19,689 bases of DNA from Halobacteria archaeon (GTDB taxonomy: Bacteria; Pseudomonadota; Gammaproteobacteria; UBA9214): assembly GCA_013041945.1 (NCBI GenBank), contig JABDRC010000124.1, positions 1 to 19,689 on the forward strand, written 5' to 3'. Made by a program: the position numbers and the translations under genes. Positions 1-7,629 of this stretch are shown piece after piece. Below the pieces are notes generated by a model that was not told where the DNA came from, did not search any database, and saw only the letters and a list, made by a program, of their open reading frames with translations. Position 1 is the first letter of the stretch, and every line of letters begins with the position of its first letter.

Positions 1-242
1 GAAACCACGGAAGGACACGGAAAAATACATTGCCACAGCAGAAAAATCTCACGTCATTCCCGCGCAGGCGGGAATCCAGCCCATCCGTTTGCCACTGTCC
101 TCCAGAATAGTTTGCGCTGTTTGAATCAGGCTGGCAGATTTAAGCCCAGCGCACTTTTATTGGCTGGATTCCCGCCTGCGCGGGTATGACGTGAGATTTT
201 TCTGCTGTGGCAATGGATTTTTCCGTGTCCTTCCGTGGTTTC
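1..242. repeat. Long composite inverted repeat (81-bp arms), left end open
   Basis: Positions 1-81 and 162-242 are reverse complements at 79 of 81 positions (mismatches 27/216 and 58/185), around an 80-base centre (82-161). The arms carry three nested blocks: an outer block of the type CCACGGAAGGACACGG, a middle block CCACAGCAGAAAAATCTCAC, and an inner block containing ATTCCCGCGCAGGCGGGAAT (56-75), itself a hairpin. The inner block fits the pattern ATTCCC-N8-GGGAAT that I recall for neisserial dRS3 repeats. The centre has a further 6-bp pairing, 113-118 with 148-153. No open reading frame or transposase lies inside. The symmetry starts at base 1, so the element probably continues beyond the window. 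It sits downstream of radA. It looks like a MITE-like or mosaic intergenic repeat; mobility is inference only. Confidence 0.85.
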
Positions 243-357
243 CGTGGCTATTTGTTATGGTTTGTTCCGTTTAATTCCGCGTGTTTCCGTGGTAACTGAT
301 TTTCTAATCAACGTTTCACATCTCACCTTTCACATGCCTGATCAGGCACAGGCAGGC
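243..357. other. Intergenic region downstream of radA, degenerate TTCCGTGG repeats
   Basis: No gene is seen. The octamer TTCCGTGG occurs at 231-238, 240-247 and 285-292, so the outer block of the inverted repeat appears to trail into degenerate direct copies. Nearer radA there is a direct repeat TTTCACAT (314-321 and 328-335) and a 14-base palindrome TGCCTGATCAGGCA (335-348), ten bases past the radA stop. The palindrome could form a short hairpin on radA mRNA, but no T-run follows on that strand, so I do not call a terminator. Confidence 0.5.
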
Positions 358-1728
358 TCATAGCCCCGAATCGATTGCGTCCAGCACCTCCGACAACCGG
401 GTGACTGCCTTGACCGTCAATCCATCGATGGCCTGTTTCGGTTTGTTGGCAGCCGGGATGATCGCGCGCCTGAAGCCATGCTTGCTGGCCTCGTTGAGCC
501 GCTCCTGACCGTGCGGCACCGGCCGTAATTCACCGGACAGGCCGATTTCGCCGTACACGATCAGGTCTTCCGGCAGGGGCTGGTCACGAAAGCTCGATAC
601 GACAGCCAGCAGCACGGCAAGATCCGCGGCCGTTTCGCTGACCTTCACGCCACCCACCACGTTGACGAATACATCCTGATCGGCAAGCAGCATTCCGCCA
701 TGGCGGTGCAATACCGCCAGTAACATGGACAGCCGGTTCTGCTCCAGCCCCAGCGTGACGCGGCGCGGATTGCCCGACTGACCCTGGTCGACCAGAGCCT
801 GCACCTCCACCAGCATCGGCCGCGTACCTTCCCAGGTCACCATCACGACACTGCCGGGCACGGCGGACTCGTGTCGCGACAGGAAGATAGCCGATGGATT
901 GCGTACTTCTTTCAGGCCACCGCCGGTCATGGCGAACACACCCAGTTCGTTGACGGCACCGAAACGGTTCTTGACGGCCCGCAGGATGCGATAACGGCCG
1001 CCCGGGTCGCCTTCGAAGTACAGCACGGTATCGACCATGTGTTCGAGCACTCGCGGCCCGGCCAGCGTCCCTTCCTTCGTCACATGTCCGACCAGGAACA
1101 TCGCGATACCGGATTGCTTGGCATAGCGCACCAGCTGCGCAGCGCTTTCCCTGACCTGTGCAACCGAACCGGGCGCCGATTGCAGGCCCTCGGTGAACAG
1201 GGTCTGGATGGAATCAAGCACCATGACCTGCGGCTGTTCCTTTTCCGCCGTGGCGATGATGCGCTCAACCGACGTCTCGGAAAGCAGGCGTAGCCGGCTG
1301 CCGTCGACGTCCACACGACCGGCGCGTATCGAGATCTGCTCAAGGGATTCTTCGCCGGTGACATACAGTGAAGCCAGCCGGCCCGACAGCGCGGCCAGCA
1401 CCTGCAGCAGCAGGGTCGACTTGCCGATGCCGGGATCGCCGCCGATCAGGACGACCGAGCCGGACACCAGGCCACCGCCGAGCACCCGGTCCAGTTCCTG
1501 CAGGCCAACCGAATGGCGCTGCTGGCTGTCCGGCGAGACCTCGCTGAGCGCCGTCACCCGGGATGCAGTGCCGCCCGTCCAGCCGGCAATCCGGCCGGCA
1601 ACCGGCGCTGCCATCGCAACGGTCTCGGACAGGGTATTCCAGCCGCCGCACTCACTGCAGCGTCCGGCCCACTGGGGCGAGGTGCTGCCGCAGGCGCTGC
1701 AGGTATAGGTCAGTTTCGGTTTCGCCAT
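358..1728 (-). CDS. radA: DNA repair protein RadA
   Basis: RadA (Sms) is a RecA-like branch-migration ATPase that processes recombination intermediates in the cytoplasm. The 456-residue product has the usual full length. It begins with a C4 zinc finger (Cys10, Cys13, Cys24, Cys27). A RecA-type ATPase core follows, with Walker A GDPGIGKS at about 97-104, a Walker B strand ending at Asp172, and the RadA-specific KNRFG motif at 253-257. The C-terminal third is the Lon-protease-like domain typical of the family. The ATG is supported by the zinc finger close behind it and by a GGAG five to six bases upstream. From memory radA often follows alr directly in gammaproteobacteria; here the c-di-GMP gene lies between them in the opposite direction. 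No defects are seen. Confidence 0.97.
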   Translation of the reverse strand: MAKPKLTYTCSACGSTSPQWAGRCSECGGWNTLSETVAMAAPVAGRIAGWTGGTASRVTALSEVSPDSQQRHSVGLQELDRVLGGGLVSGSVVLIGGDPGIGKSTLLLQVLAALSGRLASLYVTGEESLEQISIRAGRVDVDGSRLRLLSETSVERIIATAEKEQPQVMVLDSIQTLFTEGLQSAPGSVAQVRESAAQLVRYAKQSGIAMFLVGHVTKEGTLAGPRVLEHMVDTVLYFEGDPGGRYRILRAVKNRFGAVNELGVFAMTGGGLKEVRNPSAIFLSRHESAVPGSVVMVTWEGTRPMLVEVQALVDQGQSGNPRRVTLGLEQNRLSMLLAVLHRHGGMLLADQDVFVNVVGGVKVSETAADLAVLLAVVSSFRDQPLPEDLIVYGEIGLSGELRPVPHGQERLNEASKHGFRRAIIPAANKPKQAIDGLTVKAVTRLSEVLDAIDSGL

Positions 1729-1911
1729 GACGCTCCGCGACGTCGCTCATACAGCACCGGGACTGGACAGGTTGCCCATGCTATCCCTCTGTTTTCAATC
1801 GTCATTCCCGCGCATACCTGACGGCGGCAGTGTAAGGCTAAAGCTTTCCCGGCACTCGCCGCCTAAGTGATAGATTGATAACGGAAAAGTGTCAATAAAC
1901 AGGAAACGGTC
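1729..1911. other. Divergent intergenic region, radA / GGDEF-EAL gene
   Basis: This 183-base region separates divergently transcribed genes and must hold both start signals. It contains CGTCATTCCCGCGCA at 1800-1814, identical over 15 bases to positions 52-66 of the long inverted repeat. After that the match ends, so it looks like a decayed or partial copy. No small gene is apparent. Confidence 0.5.
1868..1876 (+). promoter_or_regulatory. Candidate extended -10 promoter for the GGDEF-EAL gene
   Basis: TGATAGATT fits an extended -10 element (TGN followed by TAGATT, 4 of 6 matches to TATAAT). It would start transcription near 1883, about 29 bases before the TTG start. I see no good -35 at standard spacing. 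The assignment rests on motif and position only. Confidence 0.3.
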
Positions 1912-4368
1912 TTGCCCCTTCAGAACAAGATTCTCTTATTGCTCGTCCCGCTGATCGTGCTGCCGATCCTCGCCCTTGGCTGGACGGCCTACGCCTTGCT
2001 GATGGACGACGCCCGCGACCGGACGCAGGACCAGGTCACCACGCTACTCGGACAAATCCGCCTGCATAACAATGCCCAGCTACAGACCGCCCGGGCGAAT
2101 GCCAGTTTATTCGCCCATACCGAACTGGTAAAGAAGTATGTAACGACCTACTCCGCCAGGAAACGCGAGCCCATGAAGCAGGGTGTCCTCGACCTGCTGT
2201 TCAACTACCAGCTTGCCTACCCGGAGTATTCCGAAATCCGTATTCTCGATCCCGACGGCAAGGAACTGCTGCGCTCTGTCATTGGTGACATCGAGAACCT
2301 GACAACGGACGAATCATCCAGCGCCTGGTTCGGCGAGGCAAGCAAATCAGACGCTGCCACCTACACCGCTTTCATGAACAATCCGGACAACAACCGGCCG
2401 GTCCTGCTTACCAGCAAGCCGTTGATGTTCATCAAGGGAAAAAATACCAGGGATGCGGGCAAGCGCAAACTGTATGGATACCTGGTGCTGACCATAGAAC
2501 TCGGTTATCTTGCCAGGCAGTCGAAAGACCTGAAAGTCGGTCAGAATGGCGACGTTTTCTTTACGGACTCATCCGGCAAGATCCTGTTCCATCCGGACAA
2601 CTCGCGCATCGGCACCCTTGTCGCTCCTGCCCTGTTCGCACGACTGGGCAAGGCCATAAAGCAGGGCACGCAGGTCGATGCGAGCTACATGAACGAAACC
2701 GCACATTACCAGGCCACCCGGCTGGATGACTGGCTGCATGCCGTTGCCGTATACCGGGAAAACGAATTCACCGGCAAGAGTATCAGTCTTGGCAGATCGG
2801 TGACCGTGATCGCCTGCGTGGCAATACTCCTGACCATCACGTTCCTGTTCGGTGTACTCAGGACCCTGCTGGTAAAGCCCATCCAGAAACTCAGCCAGGC
2901 GGCCAAGGAGATCGGGCGCGGCAAGTTACTGGTACCGATCAGTGTCGACTCGCGCGACGAAATCGGTGAACTGGCCGGCACCTTCAAGGAGATGAGCGAG
3001 AACCTGAACCATTATCACGAACAGGTACACTACATCGCCTATCATGACAGTCTGACGGGTCTGCCGAACCGCCTGATGTTCAAGGACTATCTCAAGCGCG
3101 CCACGGCCGAGGCGCGCCGCAACGAGCAGGAGCTTTCCATCCTGTTTCTCGATCTCGACAATTTCAAGCGAATCAATGACTCGCTCGGTCACATTGCCGG
3201 TGACAAGCTGCTCGAGGCGTTTGCCGACCGGCTGCAGTCCTGCCTGCGCGAAACCGACATACTGTCGCACTCGCCACAGGACAGCAGCGAAAGCGTGATG
3301 GCGCGCCTGGCAGGTGATGAGTTCACCATCCTGCTGCCGCGGACCACGGGGCCCGTCAGTGCGGAGAAAGTGGCGCGGCGGGTACTCGAGCTCATGACGA
3401 CACCGTTCATTATCAACAAGCAGGAACTGTACATCAGCACCAGCATCGGTATTGCACTGTTCCCGGCTGATGGCGCCAATGCAGACGACCTGATGAAGAA
3501 TGCCGATATCGCGATGTACCATGCCAAGAAATCCGGCCGCAACAATTACCAGTATTTCTCCCAGACACTCAACGATGAGCTGCTGAACAAACTGAAAATC
3601 GAGAGCAAGCTGCGGCATGCAGTCCAGAACAACGAACTCGAGGTCTACTATCAGCCGCAGATGTCACTAACCAGCGGTCAGATAGAAGGTGCGGAATGCC
3701 TGCTGCGCTGGAAAGACGAAGAACTCGGCATGATCTCGCCCGATGTGTTCATACCGATCGCCGAGGAATACGGCCTGATCATCGATATTACCGAATGGCT
3801 GATTCGCGACATCTGCGTCAGGGCACAGCAGTGGAGAAAGAAATTCGAGCACCCGATCACCATGGCCATCAATATTTCAGCGGTCCATTTTTGCGGTAAC
3901 GACCTGAAGGGCCTGATCAATCGCACGATACATGCAACCGGCTTCGACCCTGAATTTCTTGAAGTCGAACTGACCGAGACCAGCATCCTGCAGGATCCCG
4001 AAATGGCCATCGAGACCCTGCAGAAAATCCAGTCCATGGGCCTGCAAACCTCGCTGGACGATTTCGGCACCGGCTACTCTTCATTGAACTACCTGATGCA
4101 GCTGCCGCTCGACAAGCTGAAAATTGATCGCAGCTTCATTATGAACATGGACAAGGGCGAGAAAGGCACCGCAATTGTCTCGGCAATCATCGCCATGGCA
4201 CACAGCCTCGGCCTCGAAGTGATTGCAGAGGGTGTCGAGGACGGCGAGCATATCCAGTTGCTGCGCAAGATGAAGTGCGACATCGTCCAGGGCTACTTCA
4301 TTGCACGCCCCATGCCGGCGGCAGATTTCGAACAGCTGCTGGCCAGCCACTCGCGTCACACCGCCTGA
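1912..4368 (+). CDS. Membrane sensor with HAMP, GGDEF and EAL domains (c-di-GMP turnover)
   Basis: This 818-residue inner-membrane protein has a transmembrane helix at about 7-29, a periplasmic region to about 294 (probably a Cache-type sensor), a second helix at about 296-320, HAMP (about 321-368), GGDEF (about 375-540) and EAL (about 560-810). The GGDEF signature reads AGDEF (467-471); related AGDEF enzymes are reported active. The inhibitory-site motif RETD (446-449) is 17 residues before it instead of the usual 5. The EAL signature reads ECL (595-597), but the catalytic set is present: E595, N654, E686, E689, D716, D717, K737, E773, Q793. Phosphodiesterase activity is therefore likely and cyclase activity possible. 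The TTG start is the only one that keeps the first helix; AGGA lies about 8 bases upstream. It is the only plus-strand protein gene here and is probably monocistronic. The ligand is unknown. Confidence 0.92.
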   Translation: MPLQNKILLLLVPLIVLPILALGWTAYALLMDDARDRTQDQVTTLLGQIRLHNNAQLQTARANASLFAHTELVKKYVTTYSARKREPMKQGVLDLLFNYQLAYPEYSEIRILDPDGKELLRSVIGDIENLTTDESSSAWFGEASKSDAATYTAFMNNPDNNRPVLLTSKPLMFIKGKNTRDAGKRKLYGYLVLTIELGYLARQSKDLKVGQNGDVFFTDSSGKILFHPDNSRIGTLVAPALFARLGKAIKQGTQVDASYMNETAHYQATRLDDWLHAVAVYRENEFTGKSISLGRSVTVIACVAILLTITFLFGVLRTLLVKPIQKLSQAAKEIGRGKLLVPISVDSRDEIGELAGTFKEMSENLNHYHEQVHYIAYHDSLTGLPNRLMFKDYLKRATAEARRNEQELSILFLDLDNFKRINDSLGHIAGDKLLEAFADRLQSCLRETDILSHSPQDSSESVMARLAGDEFTILLPRTTGPVSAEKVARRVLELMTTPFIINKQELYISTSIGIALFPADGANADDLMKNADIAMYHAKKSGRNNYQYFSQTLNDELLNKLKIESKLRHAVQNNELEVYYQPQMSLTSGQIEGAECLLRWKDEELGMISPDVFIPIAEEYGLIIDITEWLIRDICVRAQQWRKKFEHPITMAINISAVHFCGNDLKGLINRTIHATGFDPEFLEVELTETSILQDPEMAIETLQKIQSMGLQTSLDDFGTGYSSLNYLMQLPLDKLKIDRSFIMNMDKGEKGTAIVSAIIAMAHSLGLEVIAEGVEDGEHIQLLRKMKCDIVQGYFIARPMPAADFEQLLASHSRHTA

Positions 4369-4465
4369 TCATTCATGAACGGCCACGGCCTGTTCCACTC
4401 CGGACAGGCAGCCGCAACGGGACCGGGCGGGCGTCAGTCAATGCGAAGGGATCGCCGGCCGTGCA
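4369..4465. other. Convergent intergenic region, GGDEF-EAL gene / alr
   Basis: The two genes converge on this 97-base gap. A weak imperfect hairpin can be drawn at about 4378-4396, but its loop is only two bases and no T-run follows on either strand. I see no recognisable intrinsic terminator, so termination may be Rho-dependent. Confidence 0.4.
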
Positions 4466-5542
4466 TCAGCCGGTGTATTCCAGCCTTACCCGGTGGCTGA
4501 TGCCACACAGAAGCTCATAGGAGATGGTGCCGGCACCGGCGGCAATCTCCTCGACCGGGAGGCTGTCGCCCCACAGCACCACCTCATCGCCGACCGCCGG
4601 ACTGTCATGTCCGCGCAGATCGAGACAGATCATATCCATTGAAACACGACCGACCAGTCCGGCCCGCCGTCCGTTGACGAGAACCGGCATACCGCTGCCG
4701 GCATGGCGGGGATAACCGTCACCATAGCCGATGGCGGCCACACCGACCGGCATGTCCTCGGGACATCGCCAGTCACCGCCATAGCCCACCGCGTCGCCCT
4801 GCCGGCAGGCATTGATCGCGATCAGTCGTGACTTCAGTGTCATCACCGGTTGCAGGTCCAGCGCCGCCGCGCGCTCGCCGGCCAGCGGCGAGGCGCCGTA
4901 GAGCATGATGCCGGGACGGACCCAGTCGGCACACGTGTCCGGCCAGGCCAGGATGGCAGCCGAGTTGGCCAGTGTGCGCTCGCCTTCGAGCATATCGAGC
5001 GCTCGATTGAACCGGTCTGACTGAACGGCCGTGGTATCGTTGTCCGGCTCATCGGCACAGGCAAAGTGCGTCATGAAGCGTACCGTGGCGACCTGCTCGA
5101 GGGACTGCAGGCGCGCAACGATGTTTGCCGCGGCATCCGGATCGAAACCCAGCCGGTTCATGCCGGTATCGAGCTTCAACCACACATCGACCGGCCGGCT
5201 GATAGCGGCCTGCTCCAGCATGTCCAGCTGGCTGGCATGGTGCACCACGATATCCAGGTGGTAACCCGCGACCAGGGCGATATCGTCGGGGGTGAACAGG
5301 CCTTCCAGCAATACGATACGGCGGTCGAATCCGGACTCGCGCAGGGTAATACCCTCTTCAGGACTCACGACACCGAAGGCATCGGCACCTGGCAGGGACT
5401 GCGCGACACGCAACAGCCCATGCCCGTAGGCATTGGCCTTGATGATGGCCATGACTCGACTGCCGGGGGCTGCCTGACGAACGCGCTGGAAATTATGCCG
5501 GAGAGCGTGCAGGTCGATGCACGCACGCGCAGGACGCGTCAT
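4466..5542 (-). CDS. alr: Alanine racemase
   Basis: Alr is a cytoplasmic PLP enzyme that interconverts L- and D-alanine and supplies D-alanine for peptidoglycan. The product is 358 residues, normal for the family. The PLP lysine is K35 in AIIKANAYGHG. The substrate-site motif GMNRLGF (127-133) follows, and the second catalytic base is Y254 in VGYGGDW. The late motifs AIGYGDGYPR (270-279) and RVSMDM (299-304) are present, and the protein ends in the usual beta domain. The ATG overlaps the dnaB stop by four bases (ATGA), so the two genes are almost certainly translationally coupled and transcribed together. The 3' end faces the GGDEF-EAL gene. The sequence alone does not separate a biosynthetic (alr) from a catabolic (dadX) enzyme, but the dnaB linkage favours alr. 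Confidence 0.97.
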   Translation of the reverse strand: MTRPARACIDLHALRHNFQRVRQAAPGSRVMAIIKANAYGHGLLRVAQSLPGADAFGVVSPEEGITLRESGFDRRIVLLEGLFTPDDIALVAGYHLDIVVHHASQLDMLEQAAISRPVDVWLKLDTGMNRLGFDPDAAANIVARLQSLEQVATVRFMTHFACADEPDNDTTAVQSDRFNRALDMLEGERTLANSAAILAWPDTCADWVRPGIMLYGASPLAGERAAALDLQPVMTLKSRLIAINACRQGDAVGYGGDWRCPEDMPVGVAAIGYGDGYPRHAGSGMPVLVNGRRAGLVGRVSMDMICLDLRGHDSPAVGDEVVLWGDSLPVEEIAAGAGTISYELLCGISHRVRLEYTG

Positions 5543-6939
5543 TCAAACTCACCGCCGGCGTAATAGTTGTCCGCGGCGTAATTTTCGAAGCGCGTGAATT
5601 GACCACGGAAAGTCAGGGTACATTTACCGATCGGTCCGTTACGCTGCTTGCCAACAATAATTTCCGCCAGGCCTTTCTGCGGGCTTTCCTCGTTATAGAC
5701 CTCATCGCGGTATATGAACATGATGACGTCGGCATCCTGTTCGATAGCGCCGGATTCGCGCAGGTCGGACATGACCGGACGCCGGTCGGTGCGCGACTCG
5801 AGACTGCGGTTCAACTGCGACAGGGCGATGACCGGCACTTCCAGCTCCTTGGCAAGCGCCTTCAGGTTGCGCGATATTTCGGAGATCTCGGTCGCCCTGT
5901 TCTCCTTGGTATTGTTGACCTGCATCAGCTGCAGGTAATCGATGACGATCAGCCCGAGGTCATGCTCGCGCTTGAGGCGCCGTGCCCGCGCCCGCAGTTC
6001 GATCGGCGTGAGGGCCGGGGTATCGTCGATGTAGATCGGTGCACCATCGAGCAGGCTCACGGCCGAGGTCAGGCGCGGCCAGTCATCGTCGTCCAGCTTG
6101 CCGGTACGGATCTTGTGCTGGTCGATGTGACCCAGGGAGGACATCATGCGCAGCGCCAGGTGCTCCCCCGGCATTTCCATGCTGAAAATGGCCACCGGCA
6201 CCTGGTTCTTGATGGCGGCGTTTTCGGCGAAGTTCACAGCCAGCGTGGTCTTGCCCATCGAGGGCCGGCCGGCAACGATAATCAGGTCTGACGGTTGCAG
6301 CCCGGCCGTCATGTCGTCGAGATCGGTGAAACCGGTCGACACCCCGGTAATCGCATCATCCTGCTGAAACAGCATATCGATGCGATCAACGGCAGCCGCC
6401 AGCAGACCGCGAATATTACGGAAACCGCGCTTGCCGCGCTTGCCCTGCTCGGCAATTTCGAAGACCAGTTTCTCGGCGTTATCGAGCAGGGCACCGGAAT
6501 CGCGGCCCTCGGTCTCGTAGCCGCTGCCGGCAATCTGGTTGCCGACATCGATGAGCTGACGCATGACCGAGTTTTCCCGCACGATCCCGGCGTAGGCCTT
6601 GATATTCGCGGCACTCGGCGTGTTTTGCGCCAATGCACCCAGGGCGGACAACCCGCCTACGTTGTCCAGCAGGGCGTTCTGTTCCAGCCACTCGGAGAGG
6701 GTAACGGCATCGAGCGGACTGCCCTGCTCGGCGAGCTGGGCAATGGCACGGAAAATCAGGCGGTGATCACGGCGGTAAAAATCTTCCTCGCTGACGACGT
6801 CGGCGACGGTGTCCCAGGCCTTGTTATCCAGCATGAGTCCGCCAAGCACGGCCTGCTCTGCCTGCTGCGAATGCGGCGGCACCTTGAGTGCATCCGTCTC
6901 GGCATGAATGACATCAGCGGAACGAAGAGTTTCGACCAT
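5539..6939 (-). CDS. dnaB: Replicative DNA helicase DnaB
   Basis: DnaB is the hexameric 5'-3' helicase that drives the replication fork and binds primase. The 466-residue product starts its conserved N-terminal domain at KVPPHS (19-24), as in E. coli DnaB. The linker helix lies around 170-200. The RecA-like motor has Walker A GRPSMGKTT (224-232), Walker B LIVIDYLQL (330-338), the SQLNR motif (374-378) and the KQRNGP segment (431-436) with the likely arginine finger R433. No intein interrupts it, although DnaB is a frequent intein host. The region before the ATG is AT-rich without a clear Shine-Dalgarno sequence; the start is chosen by family alignment and an upstream promoter. It overlaps alr by four bases. 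Confidence 0.97.
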   Translation of the reverse strand: MVETLRSADVIHAETDALKVPPHSQQAEQAVLGGLMLDNKAWDTVADVVSEEDFYRRDHRLIFRAIAQLAEQGSPLDAVTLSEWLEQNALLDNVGGLSALGALAQNTPSAANIKAYAGIVRENSVMRQLIDVGNQIAGSGYETEGRDSGALLDNAEKLVFEIAEQGKRGKRGFRNIRGLLAAAVDRIDMLFQQDDAITGVSTGFTDLDDMTAGLQPSDLIIVAGRPSMGKTTLAVNFAENAAIKNQVPVAIFSMEMPGEHLALRMMSSLGHIDQHKIRTGKLDDDDWPRLTSAVSLLDGAPIYIDDTPALTPIELRARARRLKREHDLGLIVIDYLQLMQVNNTKENRATEISEISRNLKALAKELEVPVIALSQLNRSLESRTDRRPVMSDLRESGAIEQDADVIMFIYRDEVYNEESPQKGLAEIIVGKQRNGPIGKCTLTFRGQFTRFENYAADNYYAGGEFE

Positions 6940-6995
6940 GTAATTATTTGATATCGAATGGTGGTGCGTTGCTGTCCCGGCGGTGTACCAGGCGC

Positions 6996-7022
6996 ATTAT
7001 AAATAGCACAAACACCCGTCAA
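6996..7022 (-). promoter_or_regulatory. Candidate sigma-70 promoter for dnaB-alr
   Basis: On the minus strand there is a perfect -10 TATAAT (6996-7001) and a -35 TTGACG (7017-7022, 5 of 6 matches). The spacer is 15 bases, shorter than the usual 16-18. A GC-rich GCGCC follows the -10. The predicted start is near 6989, giving a leader of about 50 bases. The spacing is the main reason for doubt. Confidence 0.55.
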
Positions 7023-7117
7023 TGACACTCTTGTTTTGTCGTGGTGTTTATGCGTGCGGGTCCTGCAGGCAGAAAGTTTACAAACCGAACCTGTCAGTCG
7101 CGTCCGCGACCTGCATT

Positions 7118-7149
7118 GCACCGGACTCAGGTGTCCGGTGCCCCCCCCC
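7118..7149 (-). terminator. Hairpin after rplI preceded by a G9 tract (possible operon terminator)
   Basis: Downstream of the rplI stop the transcript has nine consecutive G (C9 at 7141-7149 on the plus strand) and then a perfect 9-bp stem, GCACCGGAC paired with GTCCGGTGC (7118-7126 with 7133-7141), with a 6-base loop. No U-run follows, so this is not a classical intrinsic terminator. It could block 3' exonucleases or assist Rho-dependent termination. A smaller palindrome GTCGCGTCCGCGAC lies at 7097-7110. Confidence 0.45.
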
Positions 7150-7157
7150 GGCTGGTG

Positions 7158-7604
7158 TTACTCGGCCGTAATGACCAGTTTGATAGTGGCATTCACATCC
7201 GAGTACAGATGCAGTGTCACGTCGTATTCTCCGACCAGGCGAAAGGCACCTTCAGGCAGGCGGACTTCATTGCGCTCGATGTCCACACCCGCCGCCTTGA
7301 CGGCATCGGTGATATCCGCGGTGCCGATCGAGCCGAACAGCTTACCCTCGTCACCGACCCTGGCCGCGATATTGATGGTCTTGCCGTCCAGCTGTTCACG
7401 GCGTGCCTCGGCAGCCGCCAGCATCTCGGCCGCGACCTTCTCCAGTTCCGCGCGACGCGCTTCGAATGCGGCGATGTTATCCGCTGTCGCCGGCTGTGCC
7501 TTGCCTTTCGGCACGAGATAATTGCGCCCGTAACCGGGTTTGACCGTTACCTTGTCGCCCATGGCGCCCAGATTCTCGATCTTTTCAAGCAGGATGATTT
7601 CCAT
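7158..7604 (-). CDS. rplI: 50S ribosomal protein L9
   Basis: L9 binds 23S rRNA at the base of the L1 stalk and helps maintain reading frame. The product is 148 residues, close to the 149 of E. coli. The N-terminal RNA-binding domain (MEIILLEKIENLG, GYGRNYLVPKG) is followed by the long central helix (about 41-75) and a C-terminal domain with the KLFGSIGTADI motif. The open frame extends 69 codons further upstream, but ATG 7604 is chosen because family similarity begins exactly there and AGAGG lies about 8 bases before it. It is the last gene of the rpsF operon, 25 bases after the DUF2232 gene. Confidence 0.97.
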   Translation of the reverse strand: MEIILLEKIENLGAMGDKVTVKPGYGRNYLVPKGKAQPATADNIAAFEARRAELEKVAAEMLAAAEARREQLDGKTINIAARVGDEGKLFGSIGTADITDAVKAAGVDIERNEVRLPEGAFRLVGEYDVTLHLYSDVNATIKLVITAE

Positions 7605-7629
7605 TGTTGCAACCTCTGTCGTTACTCGT

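Noticed and set aside
1..242. CRISPR array
   Set aside because: The repeats are one inverted pair, not regularly spaced direct repeats with unique spacers, and no cas genes are nearby.
4369..4465. Bidirectional terminator between the GGDEF-EAL gene and alr
   Set aside because: Only a poor stem with a two-base loop and no T-run on either side.
5539..6939. Intein in dnaB
   Set aside because: The protein is the normal 466 residues and the motor motifs are uninterrupted.
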